64,000 bases of DNA from Phlegmacium glaucopus (GCA_015039465.1 MU130224.1:8210-72209), one strand, 5' to 3'. Counted from the first letter of the stretch, positions 11,878 through 24,800 are shown. A program made the numbers and translations. Notes: generated by a model from the letters alone, not told the origin.

Positions 11878-14583
11878 ATGACTAACCATGAACTTGAAAA
11901 CCTTTTCAACACCCGAGATGTGGAGGGAAATGAGTCTGACGTGCTAGAATCAGACAGTGAAGAGTCAGATATGGCTGGTGACAATGATATCCAGGACAAA
12001 CCAAATGAAAGCTCATCAGATGAGGATGAGCCAGCCCAACCCGCTACTCCCCAAGCAACAAGCAGCTCTCCAGCATCCGAGTCCCCACTGTACACAAAAA
12101 CCATGCAGACTTTGACATTCTTGGACAGCATCAATTTTAAAACTGCTGACTTTCTCGATGGACTCTCTTGGGGAGATCAAAGGTGTACACATGATGCAAA
12201 GGTCCACATTGAGAGAACTCTTTTCCTGAGGAGTCCTGCACTACCAGCAATCCTTGAACGATGGGCCAAACCTTCAAGACCACCAGGATCCAAGAAAAAG
12301 CGGCCCAAAGGAGCACAGACAGTCATGGATGACTTTGCAAGCAACCATCTTGAGGAGAGGTTGAGCAAAGAACTCAAAAATATCAAACCAAACATGAGCT
12401 CCCCTCCTTCTGAAGACGTTACAAAGAAGACATTGATAGAAACCTCATTTGAGAGGCTCTCAGCGGTGATGAAGACCAAAGCTCCTCTTCTGTGGAGGTT
12501 GCTCAATATTCTGGGAAAGAAGCCGAGACAAGAAAAGAACACACATAAGAACTCTGAGAAGGTGGGCAGAATTTATAAATCAAAAGCGAGGTATTGACAC
12601 ACACATCTAGATTCTCATTCTCATTTGTTGTATGCTATCATACGCACGGTCACATCATCGTTGTCGCCTTCAAAAACTACTTGCTATATATCTGAAGTTC
12701 AAAGGGATTTCAGCCAAGGGTTTCGACACATTACATGCAATGGGACTTACAATGAGCCACAAATGGACTGCTGATACTGTTCAAAGGATTTCTGCAGAGT
12801 GTATGGCAGAGGTTCAGGCAAAAATCGAACAATATCCATGGCTTATATCCTATGACAACATCAACATTTCATTCCGAGTGTTCTCTCAACGCCTCGACAA
12901 CCAAGGCGAGTTTGGAAATGGGACTGCTGGGACCATATACATCAAACGCGATGCTAAACTCCTGTCTGAAAACACAAATCAGAACCTACAATCCACATGA
13001 GCGGCAGGGATGGTAAATCCACTCACTGAGCTGGAGATTTTCGACTTGGCCGACTCAACATATCCAACTATTCAGCAATATATGACCTACCATGTCCTTT
13101 GTTTCCTCCTTGATAGCCCTGATTTTGATTTGAAGACATATCAGCACAAGAAAGACGACAGGCTCAAAGCACCTGCACCTGTGGACCAACTTCCTTGTGG
13201 ACCAGAGCATATCACATTACAATACTTACTCGGCACTGTCGGTATTGCAGAGGTGAGCTATGAAGACAATAGTCGACTTATCAATGAGTGGTTCAACCAA
13301 CTGGGCTGGGACACTATTGCCAAACGCATCAAAGTTTCAGTCAAGAAAATAGTAGCATGGGTTGGTGACCAACTTACTATGGATAGGCTTCGAGGGCTAT
13401 TCAAATATTGTGCTGAAGATTTGAATTCTTTTCAACGACTAGACTTCTCACTGTTTGTTTTCGGCTGGCTTCATCTTCAAATGGCATTTGCCAATTCTCT
13501 ACACAAGCAATTCCTAGGAACAACACAAGGGCGTGGACTTCGACAAGGGTTTCTGCTTCTTGAAAAAAAGGGTCTAACAAAGGTTCAGACAAAAGGTCCA
13601 TTTCATCACGATCTCAAGGAAACACTGTACCACATTGCGGAAGCTCATCTCAGGGAGGACTGGTTGATTGTGGCAGGGGTGGAAAAGCTAGAAGAATTAC
13701 GAGACCGAACACAAGATCAGCTATGCAAATTGGCAAAAAGGATTGTCGAACAGCGAGCATCAAGTCAAGCCCTCAATAATCTTGATGCGAAACCTAAAAT
13801 TCAACATGATGAACAACTATGGCAACTTGTGATGTGGAATTGAGACGTACTGCAATACATTGTGCTTGATCAAGCAATACACAACAGAGATGTAGGTCTA
13901 ATGGAGGCAATGTTACCTCATCTCTTGTTCCGCTTCATTGGTGGTGGAAATGGTAATTATGCTGGGGAAATATTGGAGTTACTTCAAGGCCTACATTGAG
14001 AGTGGGATAGCAAATCATGGTAAGTTATCACATGCCCTGATAACATTATAAAAGACTAATACATTGAAGTGATTTTGTCCGACACCACTGCTGGCTCATA
14101 AACACTACAGGAAAGCGAGATCAGCATGTACCCAATGACAAAGCACAGGAAATGAATATTAAAGATATCAAGGTAACATACCGTTCCGAGGGCCCAAACA
14201 TTAAATGGGAATTCTCAAAGAAATTGCACCCAGCAATCCATGCCATCCGCAATGTTTCAAAACATATTGAGAACGAATTTGGGACAGACACCCGAGGAAC
14301 AAAACATACTGTGCCAAAGAGAGAGTTAGACGTCAAAAGACTACAACAATCCTACCATGCTGCTGGGTATCACAACTTCTCTGTTGGCCATGGAATTGAC
14401 CGGCATGGTGACAAAGCGACGGACTATACATTAATAGGGGGTCTCAAACTTGGTACAGGACAGGTAATATCATGGTGGAAAAATCTCCGGTCTTTCGAAC
14501 GAGAAACCACTGAGGAATGGGAAGGCATATTACCAGGTGAAAATGAAAGCGACGAGAGTGAGGATGAGATGGAAGTTGAGTAA
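11878..14583 (+). pseudogene. DUF6589-type transposon-associated protein, decayed
   Basis: The N-terminal part has an acidic region, then FLDSINFKTADFLDGLSWGD, and after a short intron (about 12560-12610) LSYARSHHRCRLQKLLAIYL. Next come ISYDNINISFRVFSQR, QYLLGTVGIAEVSYEDN, WVGDQLTMDRLRGL, FGWLHLQMAFANSLHKQFLG, LFRFIGGGNGNYAGEILELL and the C-terminal KDIKVTYRSEGPNIKWEFSK, ending RGTKHTVP. This is the conserved order of the DUF6589 family, common in mushroom genomes and regarded as transposon-related. Three in-frame TGA stops (12998-13000, 13841-13843, 13997-13999) break it. Each is one transition from CGA. The gene ends 20 bp from the convergent helicase relic. Confidence 0.72.
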
Positions 14584-14602
14584 ATGTCTGTTTCTTCAAC
14601 CG

Positions 14603-17600
14603 TCAAATGAGAGGTTGAGGTTGAGGTTGAAGAAAAGTTAGAGGTTGGGATTCAGAGGTGGGAAAAGAGGGGGTTATAGGGGGATTTTCCACACCCTTCA
14701 ACCGTGGAATGAGAGGTCGAGGTCGAGGTTGTGCAGAGGAAGGGGTTACTGGACAATTTTCTGTACCGTTTAACTGTTGAACAAGAGGTTGAGATTGTGA
14801 TTGAGGCTGAGAGGCAGTGGAAGACAGCGGTACAGTCTGAAACTGAAGAAACATGCCCGGATCAGGCAATGGAGAGCATATCTAGAATGAGAGAAAGTTT
14901 AGCAATAATATACCCCCAAAGGTGAATGATGAAACTACCTGCACAGGCCCAAGTGCAACCCTGCGCATCGCAGCTACAGGTGTCAACGGACTCTCAAGTG
15001 CCATGACTGATGATCCTTGCACTGGAGCACGTCTCTTTCGCGGAGGTTTGCTGGTTGAAGATACTGCTGCTAATTTTTCCATTCGCTGCTCCTCTCGTTC
15101 TGCCTGACGTGCATGTTTGCGCTCCTCTCGCTCCACTTCCTGTGCTCGCTTTCATTCTTGTTGACAGGCCTCAGTCGCTGAACGACGTTCTAGGGCTTTT
15201 GCTGCTTGGACCTCCTCTTTCCAATTCCTCTTATGTTGATCAACCATGGCCAAAACCGCAAGAATCTCTGTGCCATGTCATCTGGCATAGACCCAAGTTA
15301 CTGCGGATTCAATATCCTCAATTGTGCGAAGATGTAACACAGAGGCGAGGGTGGTCAGGACAGCATCAGGAAGTAGGGAAGGGACAGTAAGTGAACTTGG
15401 GGTGTACCGAGCACGCTTGGTCTTGAAGTGCCAGCTTTCAAGTGCGGTACATGCTTGCTGGAGATGTTCTCCTCCTTGACGTGCAGTTGTTTGCTTTGTT
15501 GTCATTTTGCGCTTTCCATTTTGATCTGCTGACTTTGACAGTGTCGAGTGTGTGCTGCTGACGCCATCGTGGACTCGTTCTGGTGTCGAAGGTCAAACTG
15601 GAATACCGTCGTAATTGTCACAACAGACGTGCATTGGCACTAGAGATTGGTCAATAAAATGATGTTGCCAAGCTAAAGAATCAAACATACCTTTTCGACC
15701 AGGAGGATTTGAGAAATATTCATCTGCCACATCTCTGCGACAGGCTTCTGTTTCAATCCATCTCCGCAGGGAATGCTCTACCTTTTTCCTCCATTCATAA
15801 TGGCTATCATCATCCTTTGGACCATCTCGTTCAACTTCCTGATCTTCAACTGAAGGATCCTTGTCTTCTTCATCAGTGGTGCCCTCATCATCGTCATTGC
15901 CCTCATTTATGGATAGTCCATCGTCTTGATTATCTTCAGGGGTAGGATCAGCCACATCTGTCTTTCCTTTGCGGCGTTGATAGGACCCAGGAGACGTCTA
16001 GGGATGTAAACACACCATTTTTGCGGTTTCACAACCTTTGCAGTATACTCGCGGATGCTCACATATCGTTGCGGATACTTGCAGATCATTGCAGGTCATT
16101 GCAGGTCATTGCAGATCATTGCAGATCATCACAGATCATTGCAGATCATTGCAGATCATTGCAGATCATTGCAGATCATTGCAGATCATTGCAGATCATT
16201 GCAGATCAAGATCATCACAGATACTTGCAGTCATCACCAACATTCACATTATCATTCGCAGTTGCCAGCTGTTCTTGCAATCTTTAAACACGACTCCAAC
16301 AAAGGTCACTCAGGTGACTGTATTACTCATCACCTTTATTTTTATCTTGTCTCCTTTATTTGGCTCTTATCTCCTATGTTTCATTCCCAAAATACCGGAC
16401 CCATGTGACTCCGCTTTAACCCACATTTTACATTCCTGTTTCACCTTTCCGCACTTAGCTATTGCTAGTTACTATATTATTAGCAGTAGCAAGTAGGGTA
16501 AAGGAGGGGAGGAGAATGGACGAATTACCACACTTTTGATCCCACCTTTGGAATGTCGTGCTAAGCTACTCTTGCACTCCTTCAAAATCATCCTGCAGGC
16601 TTCGCTTTTTCTGCGCATTATCTCGCACTTTAAAGCAAACCTTCGCACCTCATAAAACCTCACTATCACCTACTGAAGAGAACAACATCAACCCCACGAA
16701 CTACGTACTACTTGCGGTCTGTCCCCACCGCAGGTACATCAGCGTTTCTTTTTTTGATGTTGAAAGATGGATTTTTCGAATAATAATATTGCACATGCAT
16801 TGACTTCTTGTGATCGACCAGCGCGGCCTGCGCGTTGCATCCAAATCGTGAGGGAAAGCGGGACCCCAAATTGAATGACTTGTTCGATATCGGGGATATC
16901 AGCACCCTGAAGACAAAAATGAATAAAGAACTAAAATTGAAGGAGACGAGGCATACCATTCCAGCTGCCTCAGTAGCAATGAGAACCAGTAGTTTACTTT
17001 TGTGAAAGTACTTCATGACCTTGCGTTTTGCTTCAGGCGTGCGATTGGCATGTAGATAACCCACATATTTCTGAAGATGTTTGGGCAGCCATGACCGCAC
17101 ATCTTTTGCAATAAGTTGGGTGCTGTTGACGGAATTGGTGAATATAATGGACTTGATCAGGTCTTGAGCTGTTGAGCAATGAAAGATGGGGTCGAAGGGC
17201 TTTATAGTCGGTGGAAGAATGGATTTGTTGGGCATAAAAGGCGATGTTGGGACGGTCATTGCCAAGGTTAAGGAAAAAGCTCTCATTGACATTGATGGCG
17301 AGAGAACCACAGACTTCCACGTAAGGTGGCAGGTGGCAATGTAGCTGAAGTCGCAAAAATGGGAATATGTGGTGGGAAGAAGGCTCAAAGCTTGGCAATT
17401 TTGTTATAGATGGGCCGAAAGTCACCCCCCCACTGCGCAATGCAGTGAGCTTCATCAACGATGATGGCGGTGATGTCTTGAAAGTTACTACTTGTTAGGA
17501 CATTGCAAAATCCATCGTGCTTGAGGCACATCTCTGGAGATGCAAAAATTCCTTGATAAGTGTTATTTTCGAGCTCCTGAAAAGCCCTCATGCAATGTGA

Positions 17601-18086
17601 ATATGAGTTTAACCAATCAAACTTTTCAAACATACCTTTTGCAACTTGGCATCCCAAGTATCACTGTTAACGGCAACTGCAGAAACCTTAAGTTTCTGAA
17701 ATCTCTCAGCCTGAAAAGAGAGTAAGAAAAATCAAAGTATCAGAGAGGAATTCATGCACCTGATCAGCTTGAAGAATCTTCAAGGGAGATATCACAATTG
17801 CCTTCTTTTTCTTGTCGAGCAACAAAGGCATGATGAAAGGCATAGCTTTCCCAGCCCCAGTCCCTGCAATCACAACCGTGTCCAACCCCAGCAATATCGC
17901 TTCCGTAACATTAAGCTGCCAGTCATACGGGTCCCCACCGAAGCGCTCTTGGAATAGTTGAATAAGGTTGGCTTGTGTTGCCGCAGAATTGTAGCCCAAC
18001 GTCCTTGAGGCTGTTTGATGTGCATTAGAGAGGTTGAGGTAGGTGCGAGCCTCTTGTTTGGCATGGGGATTACATACAGGCGGCAT
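14603..18086 (-). pseudogene. RecQ-like DEAD/DEAH-box helicase, decayed
   Basis: Minus-strand pieces in order: FGGDPYDWQLNVTEAILLGL and Walker A region IAGTGAGKAMPF (about 17840), where the usual GKT is GKA; ISPLKILQADQ; VDEAHCIAQWGGDFRPIY (about 17400-17460); IIFTNSVNSTQLIA with a helicase C domain; and after an intron IEQVIQFGVP with QRAGRAGR (about 16830). After a foreign stretch with a 10-bp tandem repeat come RKKVEHSLRRWIETEACRRD and a CCDN motif. The C-terminal coiled tail is cut by TGA stops at about 15593, 15278 and 15152. RecQ-type helicases unwind DNA; copies like this are abundant in mushroom genomes and often transposon-linked. Non-functional as read. Confidence 0.75.
16072..16215. 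repeat. 10-bp tandem repeat, about 14 units
   Basis: Consecutive copies of GCAGATCATT with a few variants (GCAGGTCATT, ACAGATCATC). Because 10 is not a multiple of 3, all three frames stay open and give spurious ORFs. It sits inside sequence that separates two parts of the helicase relic. Confidence 0.9.
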
Positions 18087-18699
18087 GTAAAAGACAAGAT
18101 GTATACAATATCGGATATACTACTAAACAAAATTGATGCGTCGAAAACATGGCCCCATGTGATGAAAATGAAAGTCACAAATGATGTAAGGGGGGTTCAG
18201 CCTACCAATTGCACCAGACGTTGTGGGTGAGACTCGCTCATCATTTTTGAATTTCTCACGGGCAATTACCTTATTCAGTCAACCCACAACGGATGGGGAC
18301 GAGACTAATATCTCATTATCCTCATCAGGAAAATGCCTTTTGATCTCAGGCCACTTTAGGAAGGTGGCATTTGTCAGAGTAGTGCCAAGCTTCCCACAAC
18401 CCTGAGAGGCATTCCAGGGCATTCCTGGATGTCTCAGAGCAACCCAGGAGGCCCAGGGAATCTCTCCATTGTCTGACTGCCTGTATTATAGCCAAAAGTT
18501 ACAATATCCTTTATACTACTACTCTCTACCATATTGTTTGATAAGAATACTTACTAAGCCAGTTATTTATCAAAAATGAGCCTGCATTATCTAAAACATT
18601 GTGAGGAAGCCATCTAGCTTCATCTGCATAACCACAAAATACTGGAAAAAGCATACAGCTTTGGCATATATTGGCCAGAGGAATAATTGCACCCTGCTG
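18087..18699. other. intergenic, no gene seen
   Basis: This lies between the helicase start and the end of the Plavaka-type relic. No coding segment is supported. Confidence 0.35.
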
Positions 18700-20750
18700 T
18701 CACCCATGGGAGTCCATTGCTTTTGATACCTGATACATTCCATGGTCTTTATGTACAACAGTAGCTTGATGCATATACCATTCCACATAGGCTAAGGGGC
18801 CTTTTGGCCATCTCTGAGGAGCTTCAATATGCATGCCAGGAGCTATTATGGTTTTTGGTAAAGTAAAGATTACTTTGACTCTTCCTACTTGTGTGCCTAA
18901 AGAGAACATATCACTTAAATTGCTCGTAAGGCTTCTAGAAAAAAAAAACTTACCTGCCATTCCTGTTGATTCAGCTTCATCTTTGTCTAAAAAAATCACA
19001 GTATCAAAGCATCCTGCAGGAAGGGATTTGAATATAGGCATGGCTTTGACAAGATCTACTTCTTCCTCTTCATAATTTAAAGACACTGGATGAAAGCAAA
19101 ACATGTTGAAGACATTGACATGGTTGAATGGCAAGGAAGTGGAATCCAGGGATCTGTTAGATATAGAGGAAGAAAGGAAAGTGTTGAGATAGCATTTTAG
19201 ATGAAGGCTAAACTGAGGAGCAGCATGAAGTTGCTCGATAATCAGGATCGGGCGATTGGGATAATTAGGGTATTTTGCAATTGATATAGGGAGCTGTTTG
19301 CTAGAGGGGGCTGTTTCTGTCACAGGAGATGAGATAGAAGGAGTTGAAGAACTAGGGGTTTTCTGGTATAAAGTGATGAGATTGTTAAAATACAAGACTT
19401 TCTCCTGGTGTGAAAGCCAGTGGATCATCTGGGGAAACTCATCGTGTTGATTGGTTGCCTGCCAACCATGTTTGGCAAAGTCAATATGAAGTCGTTCAAA
19501 CATTTCTGTGTTGTAATTGTCTGTTGTTCCAAAAAGTTCAATGCAGTTGACATAATGCACAAGAAAGTGAAGCTTGGGGAGGTTGAGATGGGTCCGGTCT
19601 GTGACTCTAATAAAGTAATCCTTGACTTTATGAAAGTTGTCAAGAGCTGTTCTGAGGTATTCCAGTGAGTTGAATATTGAGCAAGATAGATGAAGTCAAG
19701 CAGGGATTTAACTGCTTTAATACCAGAAGGCGCCATAACATCAACCAAGCAGCCCAGAAGAATCTTGGCCATGTTCTTACGCTCTGTGCCAGATATCTGA
19801 GAGAGAGCAGATATTCCATTTTTGAAGTGTCGGAGTCCATATCCCAAAGGAAGACATCATATTCGCTGATCCAGTTTCTTCTCACCAAGAATGCTCTGAC
19901 ACCATCCAACGAGGTGCTTGAATATACCCTGATATAACTGATGGAGAATATCAGGAGTAATGCAATTATGGATGTCAGTATAGGTAAAATCCTGCCAGAA
20001 AGGGGAATAAACGCTGCCTGCGACATCATGGGCCATGCATTCTGCATGAAATTTTGTTGATGAGCCTTTTGATTTCTTCTTTGCATCTGAAATAACCTTC
20101 TCTGTCCATTGCTTAGTCCTTGGATCACCAGGTTTGGGATTTTGAAGATCATCAGCTGATCGCTGGCATTTGACACAAGTGCTGTACTTAGTACAAGTTA
20201 CAAGACACTGTTCTGGATAGTTGGCCACATAGCAGGTAAGAATAGGGTGCACTTGTCATACATTGCCATTGCTGCTTGTCATGTGAACACCCTCATGACC
20301 AGCTTTCTTGAGAGGCTCCAGGACAGTCTTCATCGACTCATGAAAAATACGCTGAACATGTGAACAATGTTCAAGTTCTGTCATTTCAGAGTGGTTCAAC
20401 TTATCAACAGAGAGATATGCAATGGGAACACAGGCATTCTTGCTTGGCTTTCGACATATAGCCTTTGGAAGATTGCCAATTGTTAGATAGACAGGATATG
20501 CAGATTTGTTGCCAGAAAATTGTGTTAGGTGGGTTTTATCTGCTGCTAGGATTATAGGGGAAATGGTTGCATGAGATGGTAGTTTACTCTATCTTGGTAT
20601 TCAGACGATGGAAATTCTGTATTAAACAATAAATCACTATACCTGTAAGACTTGCCACCATTTAGCGGTCCACATTTCTGAGAAGATGTGAGAGCTTTTG
20701 GATGAGTCTGAATAAACCTTTTTTGGTGCATAGACAAGGTGTTCAGCATT
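18700..20750 (-). pseudogene. Plavaka-type transposase with DUF6830-like C-terminus, decayed
   Basis: In minus order: ILAADKTHLTQFSGNKSAYP and YLTIGNLPKAICRKPSKNAC (about 20560-20440), HPILTCYVANYPEQCLVTC (about 20200), FWQDFTYTDIHNCITPDILH, YQGIFKHLVGWCQ, GLRHFKNGISALSQISGTE, FGTTDNYNTEMFERLHIDFA and MIHWLSHQEK. A C-terminal block VGRVKVIFTLP...LAYVEWY follows. These segments are characteristic of Plavaka transposases of agaricomycetes, which belong to the CACTA-related group of cut-and-paste elements. The reading frame changes several times (for example near 19650 and 19860), so it is a relic. Terminal repeats were not identified. Confidence 0.72.
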
Positions 20751-20939
20751 GGCAGGGTCAGTCCAAAGACTCATAATGGCCTTAATGGGGTCTCGGAAGC
20801 ATATGCTGTATTTTTCATCTGGTCTATCCTTGAAAGAGAGATCACGGGTTGTCCATTCTCCAGCGTGTTGTTACATTCTGTTGATATGATTTTAATTTGT
20901 ATTTCTGAGATTACTACCGTTTAAGGAAATGTTCACAAC

Positions 20940-21936
20940 AAATCCAACAACCAGCAACCAATAACAAATTTTTGTATTGAGCAAGTTAGGGTTTTATTGA
21001 AAGTATAACCAGTATACTCTTGAATAAACTTCCAAATACAGGTTTAAAGTCCAATTCTTTTTAGACTATCTTTTCCTTTCTGTACACTCTTCAAACTCTC
21101 TTTTTCTTTATGACCAGTTTTTAAAGTCCAATTTCTTAGACTATATGATATTGTGATTTGATAAACAAAGATAATTCCCTTTTTGGGGTTCAATATTCTT
21201 TGTTTGTATGAGAAACCAATTTGGATGAACATAGACAAGTCCCTTTAGGATTTAATATTCTATGAACTGTTCCAAAAACAAATGATTTGAAGTCCCACAG
21301 GCAGACTATGAAACAGCTTTATAGTACAAGGATTTCTCCTCAGACTCTGACAAAGGATGTTAATATCCTTGCTTCCAAGACAAGTCCTTATAGGATTTAA
21401 TATTCTTGGTTTAAACAGAACAAAGGTAAGTCCCTTTAGGATTTAATACCATTTGAACTGAGTGAAGCAAAGCAAGTCCACTTGTAAGTTCTTTCTAACT
21501 TGTGCCAATTCACAGTGGTGAAATTTGGGAAAGAAAGAATGAGTGCAAATTCACTAATGTTATTGTTGCTTTCTAGTTACTTTTATACATAAATGAGAAA
21601 CAAAATTAGGTAAGAGTCTGTAAGGATGACTGATGATGTTTTATGATGACTGATGATTTTATGATGTCATGTCTTGTTTTTGGATGATAAATCCTTGTTT
21701 ATGATGTCAAGTCTTGTTTCTAGATGACTGAGCATTGTTTTATGATGTCAGGTCTTGTTTCTAGATGACTGAGCATTGTTTATGATGTCAGGTCTTGTTT
21801 CTAGATGACTGAGCATTCTTTTATGATGTCATATGTCACATATGTAACAAAAATGTCACAAAGTGTTTCACTGTTTCAGGGACTTTATTGATGTTTACTG
21901 ATATCTTCCTAGGACTTGTATGACAAATTCCCTCAC
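20940..21936. repeat. AT-rich repeat block with LTR-like ends
   Basis: The block begins TGTTCACAAC and ends CCCTCACA, resembling LTR ends, but no target duplication flanks it. Inside, a short unit with AAGTCCCTTTAGGATTTAAT recurs at about 21236, 21380 and 21426, and a 45-50 bp unit (ATGATGTCAGGTCTTGTTTC, then TAGATGACTGAGCATT) is repeated about four times at 21640-21832. No gene is seen. Confidence 0.4.
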
Positions 21937-22254
21937 AGTTGTAGACTTGATAGTTACTTTAGATTGCAAGTTGTTCATTTGACCATTATGGATTTTTGTA
22001 TGGTTTTAGTCTGAACTTTTTGTAGTGTTATTTAACAGTATGATAAATAGATCAATTCAGATCATAGTTATCTGCTGATTAACATTCAAGACTTTGCAAT
22101 TTCCAGTTTAATCAACAAGTGTAGTTAACACTTTTGACCCTTACACTATCAATTTGTAGATTAATTCATGGTTGGTTTATTGATCTTTTTGATTCAATTG
22201 AAGAATAATATTATGAAAAATGAATAATCCATAGGTATTCAGTTTTCAGTCCTA

Positions 22255-22605
22255 TCAACGGGTGATAAATGAGTTAGATAAGTGCCGATTGGCAGAAATG
22301 TGTAGTTTTTTTACTGGTGCCAATGCTGCTGCCAGTGCCAAATGATACTGCAGGTGCATGTGCGGACATGAATTTCCCGGAGCGGCAGCTTTAAAATGCA
22401 TCCAAAAACAGCCAATACAGGTGATAAATGAGTTAGATAAGTGCCTATCAGCAGAAATGTGTAGTTTTTTACTGCTGCCGATGCTGCTGCTGGTGCTGAA
22501 TGAGACTGTGGGAGTGGGTGCAGACATGAAATTTCCCTGAGCGGCAGCTTCAAAATGCATCCAAAAACACCCAATATGCTGATTGGCAGAAATGTGTAGT
22601 TTTTT
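22255..22605. repeat. about 180-bp tandem repeat, left block
   Basis: Two copies of a unit containing AAATGTGTAGTTTTTTACTG and GAGCGGCAGCTT, followed by AAAATGCATCCAAAAACA. The same unit occurs in opposite orientation at 23577-24240. Confidence 0.8.
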
Positions 22606-22607
22606 AC

Positions 22608-23224
22608 TGATATACTTCACTATGCAATATTGGTCAAATATTTTCAATAATGTGTACAACAAAGCTTATTTACTTTATAAATAAGGGGCAAAAGACTCCA
22701 TGTGATTTGGTTGAGGATATTTAAATATTTAAATGTTCTTACATGTTTCATGCATTTGTCTTGATCTTATACCAATACACCTACAGTGTAACAGATCTTC
22801 AGTTAAAATTGGGACTACTAATATATACCTTTGTATGGAAAAAAGATCTCACACATTAGGTACCTGACTGAGAAGTTATTGTATACTAATTGGTAATGTC
22901 CATGTTCATGGAATGATTCATGAACTGTATATGTGTACCAGCATAATTTTGTAATATCTCTTGACTCATTTACCAAATGTGTGAGACCTTTTTTTCCATA
23001 CAAAGGTATATATTAGTAGTCCCAATTTTCACTAAAGATCTGTTACACTGTAGGTGTATTGGTATAAGATCAAGACAAATGCATAAAACATGTAAGAATA
23101 TCTAAATACCTAAATATCCTCAACCAAATCACATGGAGTCTTTTGCCCCTTATTTATAAAGTAAATAAGCTTTGTTGTACACATTATTGAAAATATTTGA
23201 CCAATATTGCATAGTGAAGTATAT
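22608..23224. repeat. large inverted repeat (foldback), arms about 250 bp
   Basis: The left arm (about 22608-22857) is the near-perfect reverse complement of the right arm (about 22975-23224). For example, ATACTTCACTATGCAATATT on the left pairs with AATATTGCATAGTGAAGTAT on the right. The loop is about 115 bp. No coding region is seen. It may be a foldback-type transposable element or the result of an inverted duplication. Confidence 0.85.
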
Positions 23225-23576
23225 GCTAGTCTGAGATACCCCTTTGTAAAAATAGCCCAGATTTATCTCTGTTAATAGTCCAAATATTTAGAGGGGATCC
23301 CCAACCTCTGGTTCTAGTAATTATTAAGTATATAAATAACCATTATAAACACAGTAAGCTGCTTGAGAAATTATGTGCTATTTGAGTATGTGCAGCTCAC
23401 TTGGCTAGGTGTGTGTCTGAATTCTCAAGCCATTTCATTACATCAGAACAAGTCCAAGAACAGCCAAAAAGGTTCATAAATAGATGAGATATGGGCCACA
23501 GAATCAATATTTTGACTATATCTCACCTATTTCTGGCCCATGTGAGGTGTTTCTTCTATGAAAGAAGGCATAATTT

Positions 23577-24240
23577 GTGTCTGCACCCACACCCACAGTC
23601 TCATTCAGCCCCGGCAGCAGCATTGGCACCAGTAAAAAACTACACATTTCTGCCAATTGGCACTTATATAACTCATTTATCACCCATATTGGCTGTTTTT
23701 GGATGCATTTTAAAGCTGCCGCTGAGGGAAATTCATGTCTGCACCCACACCCAGTCTCATTCAGCCCTGGCAGCAGCATTGACACCGGTAAAAAACTACA
23801 AATTTCTGCTGACATCAGGGGAAAATATATATATACATAGTTTCTCACCAATGCACATTGCATCAGTAACTCTTCCACCATTGCCAGTTGTATCTGATAG
23901 TTGTCATAAACTGTGTGCCAATTGGCACTTATATAACTCATTTATCACCCATAGTGGCTGTTTTTGAATGCATTTTAAAGCTGCTGCTCAGGGAAATTCC
24001 TGTCTGCACCCGCACCCACAGTCTTGTTTGACACCAGCAGCAGCATCAGCAGCAGTAAAAAAACTACACATTTCTGCCAATTGGCACTTATCTAACTCAT
24101 TTATCACCTGTATTGGCTGTTTTTGGATGTGTTTTAAAGCTGCCGCTCAGGGCAATTTATGTCCGCCTGCACCCTCATTCAGCACCAGCAGCAGCATTGG
24201 CAGCAGTAAAAAAACAACACCCTTTTACATCTCTGTTATA
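23577..24240. repeat. about 180-bp tandem repeat, right block (inverted)
   Basis: Roughly three to four copies of the 22255-22605 unit in the opposite orientation (CAGTAAAAAACTACACATTT, then TTGGATGCATTTTAAAGCTG). They lie on the other side of the foldback and make the whole 22.25-24.24 kb region loosely symmetrical. Confidence 0.8.
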
Positions 24241-24599
24241 GCTGTTGTGCATGGCAATTCATCCCCATACCTGCACCTGCAGCCCCAACCCACAGCACCA
24301 TTGGCAACAGTCAAAATCCACACCAGTAAATGTACAGCATAATATTATAGGTGTTCACTGGCATTTGGGTGAATGGAGTAACACAACTACACTGTATGCA
24401 TTCACTGGCCGTCTTACTCATTACAGTGTAGCTTACTATCCTGGCTTGGCTACCAAAAGCAGATGTTTATGTGCACAAGCAAAAAATTCAAAAACTGTCT
24501 AAGGTTTTGCATTTAGCTGTAATAAGAAAAAGGACCCCCCCAAGTGAGGGGTGGTCATCATTGTGGTCATTGTAGTATACCAAAAAGAAAAACCACTCA

Positions 24600-24800
24600 G
24601 TGAGGGGGGTCATCATCATTGTCACCATCAGTGGTGGTGGTGATGGTGGTGGTAGTCATTGTTGTCATGGTCATTGTGGTCATTGTTGTTGTGGCTGTTG
24701 TCATTGTCATTGTGGCTGTCATTGTTGTGGCTGTGGCCATTGTTGTTGTTGTTCCTGGTGTAGCTGTTGTGGTTGTTGTGGTTGTTTTTGTGGTGGTGGT
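24600..24800. repeat. low-complexity GTT/GTG-rich tract
   Basis: Irregular runs of TTGTTGTGG and CATTGT triplets and hexamers keep several frames open on both strands. They are not taken as genes. Confidence 0.8.

Noticed and set aside
16072..16215. CRISPR-like array
   Set aside because: Units are contiguous without unique spacers, and the genome is clearly eukaryotic.
16021..16496. Three overlapping frames with IADHCRSLQ repeats
   Set aside because: Produced by the 10-bp tandem repeat, which stays open in all frames.
20940..21936. Solo LTR
   Set aside because: The ends look right (TGTTCAC...CTCACA), but the flanks GGAAA and GTTGT do not match, so it is listed only as a repeat block.
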